From Streptomonospora sp. PA3 (GTDB lineage Bacteria; Actinomycetota; Actinomycetes; Streptosporangiales; Streptosporangiaceae): DNA of 64,000 nt. The position numbers and the translations under genes are program-made. The stretch spans positions 206,421 through 270,420 of the forward strand of contig NZ_VTZW01000016.1 in NCBI RefSeq assembly GCF_009728995.1, written 5' to 3'. Shown here one piece after another: positions 1 through 8,126 of the stretch (positions within the stretch are counted from its first letter, which is position 1; each line of letters starts with the position of its first letter). The notes beneath the pieces were generated by a model. It worked only from the letters and a program-made list of their open reading frames with translations. It had not been told where the DNA came from and searched no databases.

Positions 1-1167
1 GTCGCCCGCGCCGCCGGGAGCGGAGCCGCCGCTGCCGCCTCCGGTTCCGCCGCCCGCTCCGGCGGTCTCCATCCCTGCTCCGCCCGCGCCGGCTCCGGCG
101 CTGACCGCGGTCGTCGCGGCGCCCGTGGCGAGTCCTCCTCCGCCGCCTCCGCCCCCGGTCGTGGAGGCGGCGGAGACGGTGGAGGCCGAGGGCAGCGACT
201 GGTCGACGGAGGCGGCGCGGGTTCCGGCGCCGTGGGAGGCCGTGCTCGCTCCGAAGATCCCGCCACCGGTGGAGCCCGGGACGCCCGACGACTGCCCTCC
301 GCCGGACGCGGCGCCCGCACCGGCACCGGCGCCGAAGGCCATCGCCCCGCCGGTGAGCTTGGTGGCCATGCTGCCCAGCAGGCTCCACAGCATCGGCAGC
401 GCACCGGTGGCCATGAGGATCACCGCCACGCCCACGAAGTACTGGAAGGTGCCGTCGGGGTCGTTCTCGGTCTCGGAGAAGAAGATGAACCCCAGCGCGT
501 AGATGAGCACGATGACCGGCTTGTACAGAATGGAGCCGATCAGCCAGCCCATGATCTTGGAGAAGATGTTGGTGCCGGGTCCGGGCAGCATCGCCGCACC
601 CGCGGCCAGCGGCAGCACGGCGGCGCAGATGTAGACGACGCCCTGGGTGTAGAAGAGCGCGACGATCTGGATGACCGCGCCGACGACCACGGCGATGCCG
701 ACGAGCACGCTCAGCAGCAGGCGGAAGGGGTTGCCGCCCTCGCCGTCGGTGACTCCCCCGATCGCGGGCGGCTCGGAGAGCTTTTCGCCCAGGTCGCTGC
801 TGAAACTCCGCGCGACACCGGTGTCGAGCAGGTAGAGGGCCAGGGAGTCGCAGAAGTCGACGAGGGCCTGGATGATGAAGACCCCTGCGAATGTGGTGAA
901 CACCAGCACCAGCAGCGCTTTGACGGTGTCCATCATCGGATCCACCCGCCGATGCCACAGCAGGCGGACGGCCGCCACCAGCAGGCCGGCGGTGGCCAGC
1001 AGGGTGACCAGGGGGAAGACCAGGTCCTGGAAGCTGGAGATGCCGGTGCTCTGGGCGAGGTCGTCGTTGTTGTCCACCGCCGGGTTGTCCCAGAGGATGT
1101 CGAAGATTCCCCCGATGGCGGGCTGGATCAGCTCGCCGACGTCTTGTGAGATCTGCTCAAGGGACAT
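1..1167 (-). CDS. TrbL/VirB6-like conjugation channel protein (3' end cut by window edge)
   Basis: Polytopic membrane protein, probably the inner-membrane channel component of a type IV secretion (conjugation) apparatus. The 389 residues in the window begin MSLEQISQDVGE and contain about five or six hydrophobic segments (roughly residues 45-66, 80-102, 148-195, 206-230 and 240-268). From about residue 275 the protein becomes a Gly/Ala/Ser-rich low-complexity tail that continues past the window edge. This layout, several membrane spans followed by a long disordered tail, is typical of TrbL/VirB6-like proteins of actinobacterial mobile elements. It is the last visible gene of a leftward operon after three small membrane proteins. 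The membrane topology is read directly from the sequence. The family name is inferred from topology and neighbours, because no diagnostic motif is visible. Confidence 0.6.
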   Translation of the reverse strand, partial: MSLEQISQDVGELIQPAIGGIFDILWDNPAVDNNDDLAQSTGISSFQDLVFPLVTLLATAGLLVAAVRLLWHRRVDPMMDTVKALLVLVFTTFAGVFIIQALVDFCDSLALYLLDTGVARSFSSDLGEKLSEPPAIGGVTDGEGGNPFRLLLSVLVGIAVVVGAVIQIVALFYTQGVVYICAAVLPLAAGAAMLPGPGTNIFSKIMGWLIGSILYKPVIVLIYALGFIFFSETENDPDGTFQYFVGVAVILMATGALPMLWSLLGSMATKLTGGAMAFGAGAGAGAASGGGQSSGVPGSTGGGIFGASTASHGAGTRAASVDQSLPSASTVSAASTTGGGGGGGGLATGAATTAVSAGAGAGGAGMETAGAGGGTGGGSGGSAPGGAGD

Positions 1168-1235
1168 GGCACTTCCTGCTCAGGGCTCGGTGCGGGTGCT
1201 GGGAAGGGAGTTGCGGGGAGGCGGGCGCGGGCGGA

Positions 1236-1667
1236 TCAGACCCGCACGTCTTCGCCGCCACCACCGCCGTCGTCGCCGCCGTTTCCATCGCCGCTGCCAC
1301 CGTCGCCGCCGTTGCCGGGAGGATCCGGGGCCTGTTCGCGCGTGTACTCGACCCACCTGGTCTGACCGTCGCCGCCTTCGGCGCCGCCCCCCTGGAGCAG
1401 CAGCGCGATGATCGGGGCGGCGACCATCAGCAGCACGATGCCCAGGAGCACCCACGGCAGCTCGCCCATGCCGCGCGCGGCGATCCACGGGTCGCCGGTG
1501 AAGTTGGCCTGCACCATCTTCCCGGCGATGATCAGCAATGCGATTACCGCGATCGCGGCGCCCAGGCCCATGACCCAGCCGAGGATCGTGTTTCCGCACG
1601 GGACCCACTGGTCCGCGCCCTCCTGGCAGGCGCGTGCGGCCAGCGTGTGGACCGGTCGGTCGTTCAT
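1236..1667 (-). CDS. Small two-helix membrane protein, pilin-like paralogue 3
   Basis: A 143-residue membrane protein starting MNDRPVHTLAARAC; the ATG is preceded by CAGGTGA. Two hydrophobic helices lie at about residues 30-50 and 70-95, separated by a loop containing AGKMVQANFTGDPW. An acidic, Gly-rich tail follows. The helix-AGKM-loop-helix plan is shared with the two genes just upstream, so this is the most divergent member of a tandem family of three. Small two-helix proteins encoded beside TrbL-like genes usually correspond to VirB2/TrbC-type pilin or channel subunits. That function is inferred. The start chosen is internal to a longer open frame and is supported by the ribosome binding site. 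Confidence 0.55.
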   Translation of the reverse strand: MNDRPVHTLAARACQEGADQWVPCGNTILGWVMGLGAAIAVIALLIIAGKMVQANFTGDPWIAARGMGELPWVLLGIVLLMVAAPIIALLLQGGGAEGGDGQTRWVEYTREQAPDPPGNGGDGGSGDGNGGDDGGGGGEDVRV

Positions 1668-1737
1668 GGCATCACCTGAGCGCTCGGCGGTGCGGAGGTG
1701 TCGGAGGCTTGCTGTACGGGGGTCTGGGCGCGCGGCA

Positions 1738-2139
1738 TCAGACGGTCCCGGTGAATTCGGGATCGGGTTCGTAGGTCGGCATCGGGACGGGCCCGTCATC
1801 GCGGGCCGGCGGGCTCAGCAGCATCATGACCACCGAGACGGCGACGAGCATGAGGAAGATCCCCATGAACGTCCACAGCAGGCCGCCCACGCCTTCTGCG
1901 GCGAGATCCGAGCGGCCGCTCTTGCCGACGACCATCTTCCCGGCGCAGTAGAGGACGCCGATGATCCCGATGACCGCGACGATGCCGCGGCCCCAGGCGA
2001 ACATCTGGTCCAGGGCCGGCAGCACCTGGCTGGGCAGCTGCGGCTGCGGGTTCCAGGTCAGCGGCAGCGGGGCAGCGGCCTCGACCGCTCGCTGGGCGGC
2101 TTGGTGGACCGCGATGGAGGTGTGCAGCAGGGCGTTCAC
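1738..2139 (-). CDS. Small two-helix membrane protein, pilin-like paralogue 2
   Basis: A 133-residue protein with two membrane helices (about residues 50-67 and 85-110). The loop between them, CAGKMVVGKSGRSDLAAEG, is nearly identical to that of the neighbouring gene at 2275-2616. The N-terminal 45 residues are amphipathic and contain no obvious cleaved signal peptide. The tail is short and acidic. It sits in the same leftward operon as the ParA-like gene and the TrbL-like gene. By size and context it is a candidate VirB2/TrbC-type pilin or channel subunit of the conjugation machine. The paralogy is directly visible and the function is inferred. Confidence 0.55.
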   Translation of the reverse strand: MNALLHTSIAVHQAAQRAVEAAAPLPLTWNPQPQLPSQVLPALDQMFAWGRGIVAVIGIIGVLYCAGKMVVGKSGRSDLAAEGVGGLLWTFMGIFLMLVAVSVVMMLLSPPARDDGPVPMPTYEPDPEFTGTV

Positions 2140-2274
2140 GCCGTCCTCCGCGCTGGTTGCAGTGGGTCAGGGCCGACGGCGGGGCGCACGGCCGCCGGCG
2201 CGGGCGTCATCGCACGTACCGGTGCACGCGCGTGATCACCGGGTCCGGCCGGTCGCCGTGCCCCGTCGCGCGGG

Positions 2275-2616
2275 TCATGCCTCCGCGGCCGGCAGCAGCA
2301 GGGTGATCGCCGGAATCGCGATGAGCATCAGGGAGATCCCCAGAATCGTCCAGACAAGACCGCCGACGCCTTCGGCCGCCAGGTCGGACCGGCCGAACTT
2401 GCCCACGGCCATCTTTCCGGCGCAGAACAGCACGCCGATGACCCCGATGACGACGACGACCCCCCTTCCCCACATGAAGAGGGTGTCGATGGAGTTCATC
2501 GCGCCCGAGGGGATCTGGATTCCCTCTCCCCAGTCATAGCCCTTCAACGGGGTGTTGGTCAGCGGAATCATGGCCACCGACTGCGCCTTCACATAACCCG
2601 CCAGCAAAAGGTTCAT
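2275..2616 (-). CDS. Small two-helix membrane protein, pilin-like paralogue 1
   Basis: A 113-residue membrane protein starting MNLLLAGYVKAQ. I chose this ATG over an upstream in-frame one because GAGGAGTAGAGGT lies immediately before it, and because the ATG overlaps the TGA of the upstream gene (ATGA), which indicates translational coupling. The first helix ends in CAGKMAVGKFGRSDLAAEG, and a second helix runs into the short tail LLLPAAEA. It is the closest paralogue of the gene at 1738-2139. A pilin-like (VirB2/TrbC-type) role in the conjugation apparatus fits the size, topology and context, but no family signature proves it. Confidence 0.55.
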   Translation of the reverse strand: MNLLLAGYVKAQSVAMIPLTNTPLKGYDWGEGIQIPSGAMNSIDTLFMWGRGVVVVIGVIGVLFCAGKMAVGKFGRSDLAAEGVGGLVWTILGISLMLIAIPAITLLLPAAEA

Positions 2617-3161
2617 ACCTCTACTCCTCGCTCCTGCGTGCCCATAACCGGGAAACCACTCGTTGTGCACGCCGACCGGATCCTGGACAGCGCCCGCTCG
2701 ACCTTCTTCGGCAGGTCGACCCTTGCGACGTCGGCGGCGTCGGCGTAGCGGATTCCGGCCGCGAACGGCAGCCGGACGATCTCGCCGACCCTGTCCTCGA
2801 TCAGCCGGAGCCGGGCCGCGGCCTCGCGGGGTTCGGGCCCCGACCCGTCCGCGACGACCACCAGGCAGGCGATCGCCGCACCGGACTCGGCGACGCCCGT
2901 CACCGCCTCGACCGCCCGCGCCGACGCGGGTGCGCTGTCACGCGCCACCAGCACCAGCGGTCGGCCGAACGTCTCGATGCGCCGCGTTCCGGACTCGTAG
3001 CCGCCCAGGTCCCACGGCGTGCCCAGCAGCGCCGCCAGCGTCGTGGCGCCGGCTCCGCCGTGGCAGCCCAGGACGACCGCGTCCACCGCCGGCGCCTCTG
3101 CCGCCGGTGCGCCGCGGGCGCCGGGCTCGCGGCCCAGTCGCCGACCGAGTTCCACGGCCAC
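2613..3161 (-). CDS. ParA/MinD-like protein with degenerate P-loop
   Basis: A 182-residue soluble protein. Residues about 28-42 read VVLGCHGGAGATTLA, which matches the deviant Walker A of ParA/MinD ATPases (KGGxGKT) except that the signature lysines are absent and an Ala replaces the P-loop Lys. A Rossmann-like alternation of strands and helices follows (for example PLVLVARDSAP and AACLVVVAD-like strands). It leads the leftward conjugation operon and overlaps the first pilin-like gene by 4 bp. Similar small P-loop-like proteins occur at the head of actinobacterial transfer operons; I think they are grouped as DUF6668, but I cannot check this. ATP hydrolysis is doubtful because the Walker lysine is missing. 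Confidence 0.55.
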   Translation of the reverse strand: MAVELGRRLGREPGARGAPAAEAPAVDAVVLGCHGGAGATTLAALLGTPWDLGGYESGTRRIETFGRPLVLVARDSAPASARAVEAVTGVAESGAAIACLVVVADGSGPEPREAAARLRLIEDRVGEIVRLPFAAGIRYADAADVARVDLPKKVERALSRIRSACTTSGFPVMGTQERGVEV

Positions 3162-3588
3162 GTCGCTCCCCTTTCGTTCCGGCCGCTGTTCGCGGGTCTC
3201 CTGAGATCACCTGCGACGGATTCCTGCTCCCGTCGTCATCCGCGATAGACGGACCCCCGCTTTCCGCGGTTCCGCTTTTCCGAGAAATTTTTTCGAGCCG
3301 ACGCCCACCTGCGTGAATCCCGACTACCCGTTCTCCGCGCGGACGCACGCGCGCGCGACAGACGCAGCGGATCGGCGGACGGTTCCCGTGAATCCATCGA
3401 AATCCGTGTCCGGCTGCGGACACCTTTCCGCGGAACCCGGCCCGCCCTTCCGGGGGTCCGATGTGTCCGCGAAACCGGATCCGGAAGAACGGCTGCGCGA
3501 ATTCGGCGGCCGACCACTCCGGACAAGGAAAACGAAGAACGCGCACCGTTTTTCGCACACCCGTGAGAAGTGCGGCAGAAAGGCGACC
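3162..3588. promoter_or_regulatory. Divergent control region of the conjugation operons
   Basis: A 427-bp gene-free stretch separates the leftward operon (start 3161) from the rightward one (start 3589), so both promoters must lie here. It contains an AT-rich stretch near 3284-3296 (GAGAAATTTTTTC), unusual in this background. It also holds a perfect 7-bp inverted repeat with a 4-bp spacer, GTGTCCG-GCTG-CGGACAC, at 3406-3423. A further direct copy of GTGTCCG lies at 3463-3469. These are plausible operator sites for an element-encoded repressor. An open frame starting at 3313 crosses the region, but it lacks a ribosome binding site, and the GTG at 3589 is clearly better. Confidence 0.5.
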
Positions 3589-4182
3589 GTGAACGACGTC
3601 AACCAGAGTTCCCGGCGGATCGCGCTCGCCGCGGCCGCGGTGATCGTCATCGTGCTCGGCGCCGGCTTCGCCGTGACCCGGCTGACCTCCGGCGGGGCGG
3701 AACCCGCGGCCCCCGGCGGCGCGGACGGGGGCGCCGCCGGCCAGGGAGGCGGCGCAGGCGGGTTCGACGTGACCGCGCTGCTGCCCGATTCCGAGGGCGA
3801 ACTGCAGGAGGCCGCCGGGGTCGCGCGCGAGTTCGCCACCGCCTACTTCGGCGGCGGCGCCGACCGGACCGCGCGGCTGGAGGAGCTGGCCGTGCCGGGC
3901 TATGCCGATGCGCTGGCGCAGGAGGGTGCGGCTCCGCCGGTCCAGGGCGAGCCGGTCCCGCCGGTCGCCACCGGCGGGACCGAGGCCGAGGTGCGGGCGG
4001 AGGTCACCGGCATCCGCGACCTGGCGAAAGGCAGCGTCACCTACGTGGTCCGCGCCGACGTCGCCGTTCCGGGCGGCGCCGAGCACCGCTTCGAGTACGC
4101 GGCCACGCTCGCCGAGGAGGGCGGCGACTGGCGGGTGAGCGGCTTCTACGACGCGGCGCTGGGCGATTCCGGGGCGCGCTGA
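3589..4182 (+). CDS. Single-pass VirB8/TcpC-like conjugation protein
   Basis: A 197-residue protein starting VNDVNQSSRRIALA; the GTG has AGAAAGG eight bases upstream. One membrane helix spans residues about 11-30. A Gly/Ala/Pro-rich spacer follows, then an external alpha/beta domain of about 130 residues ending in GGDWRVSGFYDAAL. The pattern of one TM, a flexible linker and a C-terminal domain ending in a 'DWRV' strand resembles the NTF2-like fold of VirB8/TcpC-type conjugation proteins. It heads the rightward operon, and its stop overlaps the ATG of the next gene (TGATG). A related architecture recurs at 5586-6185. The fold assignment is inference from topology and context. Confidence 0.5.
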   Translation: MNDVNQSSRRIALAAAAVIVIVLGAGFAVTRLTSGGAEPAAPGGADGGAAGQGGGAGGFDVTALLPDSEGELQEAAGVAREFATAYFGGGADRTARLEELAVPGYADALAQEGAAPPVQGEPVPPVATGGTEAEVRAEVTGIRDLAKGSVTYVVRADVAVPGGAEHRFEYAATLAEEGGDWRVSGFYDAALGDSGAR

Positions 4183-5531
4183 TGGGCGCGACCGATCGGC
4201 GGGCGCACACGGGGCGGGGCCGGCAACGCGCGGCGGGGCTCGGACGGGCTCTGCGCGCCGGGCTCGCCGGACGGCGCCGGGTGCGGCTGAGCGACATCGG
4301 CCGCAGCACGCTGTCCTACAGCCTGGGCGCGAGCCTGTTCATGGGCTCGGCCCTGGTCGTCGTCAGCGGCCCGGAGATCTTCGACTACCTGGGGTTCGGG
4401 GGCGGTGCGGGCGGCGGCTGCTCGACGTCGCTGGGCGGCTACACCGGCGAGGCCTCCGACGACTCCATCCCGGAGAACTTCCTAAAGCACGCGCGCGAGG
4501 CGGGCGACAAGTTCAACGTCCCCTGGGAGTACGTGGCCGGCCTGTCCTGGCGCGAGACCAACCACGGGCGCATCCCCGACAACGCCACCTACCCCGGACT
4601 CGGCCGGTTGCCGACGGGCATCGTCTACGGCACGGCCAATCCCGCCGGCGCGGCCGGTCCCCTCCAGTTCGGCATCAAGCACCCCGACACCGGCAAGACC
4701 GGAGGGCCGCTGGGCGACGCCCAGAACACCTGGGGCGGCGAGGCCGACCAGCCCGCGTCCGAGCGCACCGCTCCGCCGGGCAGCAACGGCCAGTGGTTCG
4801 GCATCGACGGCAACGGCGACGGACGGGTCAACGTCTGGGACCCCGCCGACGCCGTGCACTCGGCCGCGGGCTTCCTCCGCCACTTCATGGACCGCGGCCA
4901 CAGCATCGAGTGGGCCGTCGGCCGCTACCACGGCTCCGGGGCGGGCGGCGCCTACCAGCAGGCGGTCAGCGCGAAGGCGGCGCAGTACCGCGGCGGCGAC
5001 TTCACCGTCGCACCGCCCAACGGCACCCAGACCGACTGCTCCGACGGCGCCCTGAACGGCACGGCGATCGAGAAGGTGCTGCAGTACGCCCGCAACCAGC
5101 GCGGCAAGCCCTACATCTGGGGCGGGATCGGGCCAACCGGCTACGACTGCTCGGGCCTGCTCTGGCAGGCCTACAAGGCCGCAGGGCTGCCGCAGCGCTA
5201 CGTCGACCACCGCTGGACGACGAACACCATGTACACGATGTCCGCCGCCAAGGAGGTGACCTGGGACTCGGTCCGCCCCGGCGACATGATCCTGACCGGC
5301 CGCAACAGCGCCGGCATGCCGACCCACGTGTCCATGGTCACCGCACTGCGCGACGGGCGGCCGATGGTGATCGAGGCCTACAGCTCCAGCGTCGCCCGTT
5401 CGGCCCAGATCCACGAGCACGAGTACGACTCCGGCGTGTGGAGCCAACCGGAGTTCCGCAGGATCATCCGCGTCAGCCACCTGTTCCCCGCCGACGACTC
5501 CGCCGAGGAGGACCCCGTTGACCAGGCGTGA
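4182..5531 (+). CDS. Bifunctional peptidoglycan hydrolase: transglycosylase-like domain plus NlpC/P60
   Basis: A 449-residue membrane-anchored wall hydrolase, presumed to open peptidoglycan for the conjugation apparatus. A basic N-terminus is followed by a helix at about residues 45-65. Residues about 95-280 form a lysozyme-like/lytic transglycosylase-type domain (PWEYVAGLSWRETNHG, with the likely catalytic Glu in WRE). Residues about 305-430 are NlpC/P60, with catalytic Cys in GYDCSGLLWQAYK and His in PTHVSMVTAL. The start overlaps the preceding stop. Two-domain enzymes of this kind (TcpG/VirB1-like) are standard in Gram-positive conjugation clusters. The Cys-His pair is directly visible. 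Assignment of the first domain rests on weaker similarity. Confidence 0.8.
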   Translation: MGATDRRAHTGRGRQRAAGLGRALRAGLAGRRRVRLSDIGRSTLSYSLGASLFMGSALVVVSGPEIFDYLGFGGGAGGGCSTSLGGYTGEASDDSIPENFLKHAREAGDKFNVPWEYVAGLSWRETNHGRIPDNATYPGLGRLPTGIVYGTANPAGAAGPLQFGIKHPDTGKTGGPLGDAQNTWGGEADQPASERTAPPGSNGQWFGIDGNGDGRVNVWDPADAVHSAAGFLRHFMDRGHSIEWAVGRYHGSGAGGAYQQAVSAKAAQYRGGDFTVAPPNGTQTDCSDGALNGTAIEKVLQYARNQRGKPYIWGGIGPTGYDCSGLLWQAYKAAGLPQRYVDHRWTTNTMYTMSAAKEVTWDSVRPGDMILTGRNSAGMPTHVSMVTALRDGRPMVIEAYSSSVARSAQIHEHEYDSGVWSQPEFRRIIRVSHLFPADDSAEEDPVDQA

Positions 5532-5585
5532 ACGCGATCCCCGGCCGCCGCGGCACCCCGCCGCCCAACGATCCCGGGAGGCAGC

Positions 5586-6185
5586 GTGAGAACCCCCTTC
5601 CTCAGTCGCGATCGGCTGGCGGTGGCCATGATCGTGGCCCTGCTCGCCCTGGTGGCGGCCTTCGCGGCCACCAGGATCGGCGGCGAGCCGCAGGCGGGCG
5701 CGCCGCGGCCCCAGGAGTCGGGCGGTGCCGCGGCGCCGATGAGCGCGCTGATGCCCGTATCCGATCGGGAGTTCCGGCGGGCGGTGGAGGCGGCCGCCGA
5801 GCACGGTCGCCTGATGGGCACCTTCGACCCCGCCGGAGGCGGGGAGGCCTACTTCGACCGGCTGCGTACCACGGCCGACACCGCCTACGCCGGCAATCTG
5901 GACGTCGAGGGCGCGGCGGCGTTCAGCGTGCACCGCCGGCTGGCCGAGCACGGCCGGCCGACCGAGGGCAGGGCCCGGGCCCGGGTCGCGCCGATGGTCA
6001 GCGCCGAGGCGGTCACCGTCGAGCTCGCGCTCACCGCCGAAGCGGCGGGAGGAGGCGGGGGCGGCGAGGTGCTGGAGCTGGGCACCTACCACGTCTCGCT
6101 GCGCCGCGACGGCGGCGACTGGCTCGTCATGGGGGTCAGCGACACCGCGGACATCGACGCGATGCGCGGCGAAGGGCTGATCTGA
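5586..6185 (+). CDS. Second single-pass VirB8/TcpC-like protein
   Basis: A 199-residue protein starting at GTG with GGGAGGCAGC upstream. An N-terminal helix at residues about 10-30 is followed by a Pro/Gly/Ala linker and an extracytoplasmic domain of about 140 residues. It ends with HVSLRRDGGDWLVMGVSD, the same closing 'GGDWxV' strand seen in the protein at 3589-4182. The two proteins therefore look like distant paralogues flanking the wall-hydrolase gene. NTF2-like VirB8/TcpC domains commonly occur in pairs in actinobacterial transfer systems. The shared layout is visible; the structural assignment is inference. Confidence 0.5.
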   Translation: MRTPFLSRDRLAVAMIVALLALVAAFAATRIGGEPQAGAPRPQESGGAAAPMSALMPVSDREFRRAVEAAAEHGRLMGTFDPAGGGEAYFDRLRTTADTAYAGNLDVEGAAAFSVHRRLAEHGRPTEGRARARVAPMVSAEAVTVELALTAEAAGGGGGGEVLELGTYHVSLRRDGGDWLVMGVSDTADIDAMRGEGLI

Positions 6186-6186
6186 G

Positions 6187-6837
6187 GTGGCCGCGCAACG
6201 GCGTGCCCGCACCCGGCGGCGGCCGCGCGGATCGGACGCCGGCCGGGCCTCGCTGGGGGCCGGCCTCACCCTCGGATTCGCCGCGGTGTTCGCGACCGCG
6301 GTCGGCGTCCAGGCGGTCGACAGCTACGGGGCGGGCGCCGGCGGCGGTTCCTACGGCGACCGCGCCGAGCAGGTCGGCTACAGGGCGGGGGACATCGAGC
6401 CCGGCGGCGCCCTGGTCGACTGCGGCGCGGCGGGCCGGGTCACCGAGCTGACCTGCCGCGGCTACAAGGCCACGCTCGCGGCCTTCCCCGTGTTCGACAA
6501 GCCGGGCTGGCGGGGCTGCTACCGGGCCGGGCCACCCGACCACGGCACCGGCATGGCCTGCGACTTCATGACCAACGTCGCCGGCAGCAGCGGCACCGCC
6601 CGGCAGAACGCGGTCGGGTTCGAGCTGTCGCGCTGGCTGATGCGCAACCACCAGCGGATGGGCGTGAAGTACGTGATCTGGCACCAGCGGATCTGGGAGC
6701 CGACGGACGGCGACCCGGTCTGCGTGGACGAGACCGACGCCGACTCCTTCGCGCAGAGCTGCTGGCACCTGATGGAGGACCGCGGCAGCAACACTCAGAA
6801 CCACTACGACCACGTGCACGTTTCCTTCCGCTACTGA
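6187..6837 (+). CDS. Membrane-anchored LAS-type (M15/VanY-like) metallopeptidase
   Basis: A 216-residue protein with a twin-Arg-rich basic N-terminus and one hydrophobic segment (about residues 22-42). Its C-terminal domain carries the zinc motif of the LAS/M15 fold: HGTGMACD (His-x6-Asp) around residue 117, and DHVHVSF near the end. This matches the VldE/ARB_07466-like C-terminal family in actinobacteria, often linked to mobile-element or secretion loci. It likely trims peptide cross-links in the wall near the transfer apparatus. The GTG start lies one base after the previous stop, so it is co-transcribed. Four cysteines in the ectodomain suggest disulfides. The metal ligands are visible; the substrate is unknown. 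Confidence 0.7.
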   Translation: MAAQRRARTRRRPRGSDAGRASLGAGLTLGFAAVFATAVGVQAVDSYGAGAGGGSYGDRAEQVGYRAGDIEPGGALVDCGAAGRVTELTCRGYKATLAAFPVFDKPGWRGCYRAGPPDHGTGMACDFMTNVAGSSGTARQNAVGFELSRWLMRNHQRMGVKYVIWHQRIWEPTDGDPVCVDETDADSFAQSCWHLMEDRGSNTQNHYDHVHVSFRY

Positions 6838-6908
6838 CGGCGCCGCCAAGCCCCTCCGGCACACCGGAGGTCCCCCTGCACGACGAGACACGAAGGAAAG
6901 GAGGACCC

Positions 6909-7364
6909 ATGCCCATTCCATTCCTCGCCGCCGCCGGAATAGCCATCGGCGGGGCGATCGCGGGCGCGGTCACCGACAAGGCGGTCGACTGGGCCGCCGA
7001 GGAGATGACCGATGACGACGAGGAGCAGCAGGAGCAGTCCGCCGATTCGGGCGGCGAGAACTCGATCATGGACGCTCTGGGCAGCTGGGGGCCCCTCGGG
7101 GCCGTCGCCGGGCTGCTCGTGGCCGCGATCCAGGCACTGGCCGACGCCGACGACCAGAGCCGGGGGGACGTCCGCTACGCCGGGCGGGACATGAGCCTGA
7201 ACGGGCCGGCGAACACCCCGGAGAGAAAGCCCGACGTCCACTACGTCGGCAACGAGCTCGGCCACGGCGCGATGATCCCGGACGGCTTCAGCCCCGTGAC
7301 GGCCGCCTACTCCGGCGACGACAAGGGGCTGGCGCTGCAGGAAGCCCAAGTCCAGACCCTCTGA
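6909..7364 (+). CDS. Hypothetical protein of the transfer operon
   Basis: A 151-residue protein with a strong ribosome binding site (GGAAAGGAGG) before ATG. The N-terminus is a Gly/Ala-rich hydrophobic helix (residues about 4-22). A very acidic Glu/Asp/Gln stretch follows (about 34-48), then a second hydrophobic helix (about 58-78). The polar C-terminal half has no recognisable motif. I do not recognise the family. Its position between the wall hydrolases and the next small gene suggests an accessory membrane component of the conjugation machine. Confidence 0.5.
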   Translation: MPIPFLAAAGIAIGGAIAGAVTDKAVDWAAEEMTDDDEEQQEQSADSGGENSIMDALGSWGPLGAVAGLLVAAIQALADADDQSRGDVRYAGRDMSLNGPANTPERKPDVHYVGNELGHGAMIPDGFSPVTAAYSGDDKGLALQEAQVQTL

Positions 7365-7461
7365 CCGGCGACCGCGTGGTCGAAAGGAGACGTTCCCGCG
7401 GCGATCGGCGCAGCCGGCCGCGGCCAGACAAGTCCACGAGGAAGGCCATGAGGAGATCCGC

Positions 7462-7929
7462 ATGGTGACACCCGCGCAGTCAGCGCCCAACATTCTCGAC
7501 GAGTTGAACCAGCCTTACCGGAACCCGCGCTACGACCGCGAGTACGACAACGCCTTCCCGGCGGTGAGCAACACCGACGGGTCCATCGTGCAGGCCGACA
7601 CGGTGAACTCCGATTTCTCCGGGAACATCGTCCAGGTCAAGAAGGGCGGCAACAAGGACAAGGGAAACGACGACAGCAACGGCAACAACGACGACCGCAG
7701 GAACAACGGCAACACCTACCGGTTCGACAACGACCTCGAATACCAGGACGGCCGGGGCCAAGGCCAGGGCCAGGGTGCCGCCGGCGGCGGGTTGGAGCTG
7801 ACCTGGGGCAACCCCCTGGGTCTCGTGGGCCAGCTGATGGAGATGTCCTCCGGCCCGGGCGGCGGACCGGAAACGCCCACGGACTCGCCGAGCGGCCACC
7901 GCACCGTGCGCGTGGGCAGGAGGCGCTGA
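7462..7929 (+). CDS. Hypothetical Asn/Asp/Gly-rich protein of the transfer operon
   Basis: A 155-residue protein starting MVTPAQSAPNILDEL; AGGAGA precedes the ATG. Residues about 65-90 form an Asn/Asp/Lys repeat-like stretch (NNDDRRNNGN) that is compositionally unlike its neighbours. A Gly/Gln stretch follows, then a short hydrophobic segment (GNPLGLVGQLMEM) and a basic tail ending RVGRRR. No family is recognised. It is the last gene of the rightward operon, followed by a strong hairpin at 7952-8006. The low-complexity composition suggests an extracellular or scaffold protein, but that is a guess. Confidence 0.45.
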   Translation: MVTPAQSAPNILDELNQPYRNPRYDREYDNAFPAVSNTDGSIVQADTVNSDFSGNIVQVKKGGNKDKGNDDSNGNNDDRRNNGNTYRFDNDLEYQDGRGQGQGQGAAGGGLELTWGNPLGLVGQLMEMSSGPGGGPETPTDSPSGHRTVRVGRRR

Positions 7930-7951
7930 TCCGCCCATAGCAGCGATCGCC

Positions 7952-8006
7952 GGCCCCGGCCCGGGGCACACCGCCCGCCAGGCGGACCGCGTCCCGGGCC
8001 GGGGCC
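7952..8006. terminator. Long GC-rich hairpin between convergent operons
   Basis: A perfect 14-bp inverted repeat, GGCCCCGGCCCGGG at 7952-7965 and its complement at 7993-8006, encloses a 27-nt loop. It lies between the end of the rightward transfer operon (7929) and the end of the leftward PFNA-like operon (8127). It can therefore act as a bidirectional terminator. No U-tract follows, as is usual in high-GC actinomycetes. Confidence 0.6.
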
Positions 8007-8126
8007 TTCGCGCGGGTACCGGTGGGCACGGCGGCGACGCCGCTGCGGACCCCTCCTGCGGCCGCCGCCGGGGCCGCGGCCCGCGAGCAGCGGCGGGCGC
8101 GGCGGGCGCCGAAGCCGCGAGCAGAC

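Noticed and set aside
3313-3588. N-terminal extension of the TcpC-like protein starting at 3313
   Set aside because: No ribosome binding site there; the extension is compositionally non-coding, and the GTG at 3589 has AGAAAGG plus an immediate membrane helix.
1-8006. Attachment site or tRNA boundary of the mobile element
   Set aside because: No tRNA-like sequence or matching direct repeats were found near either visible edge; the element probably extends beyond the window.
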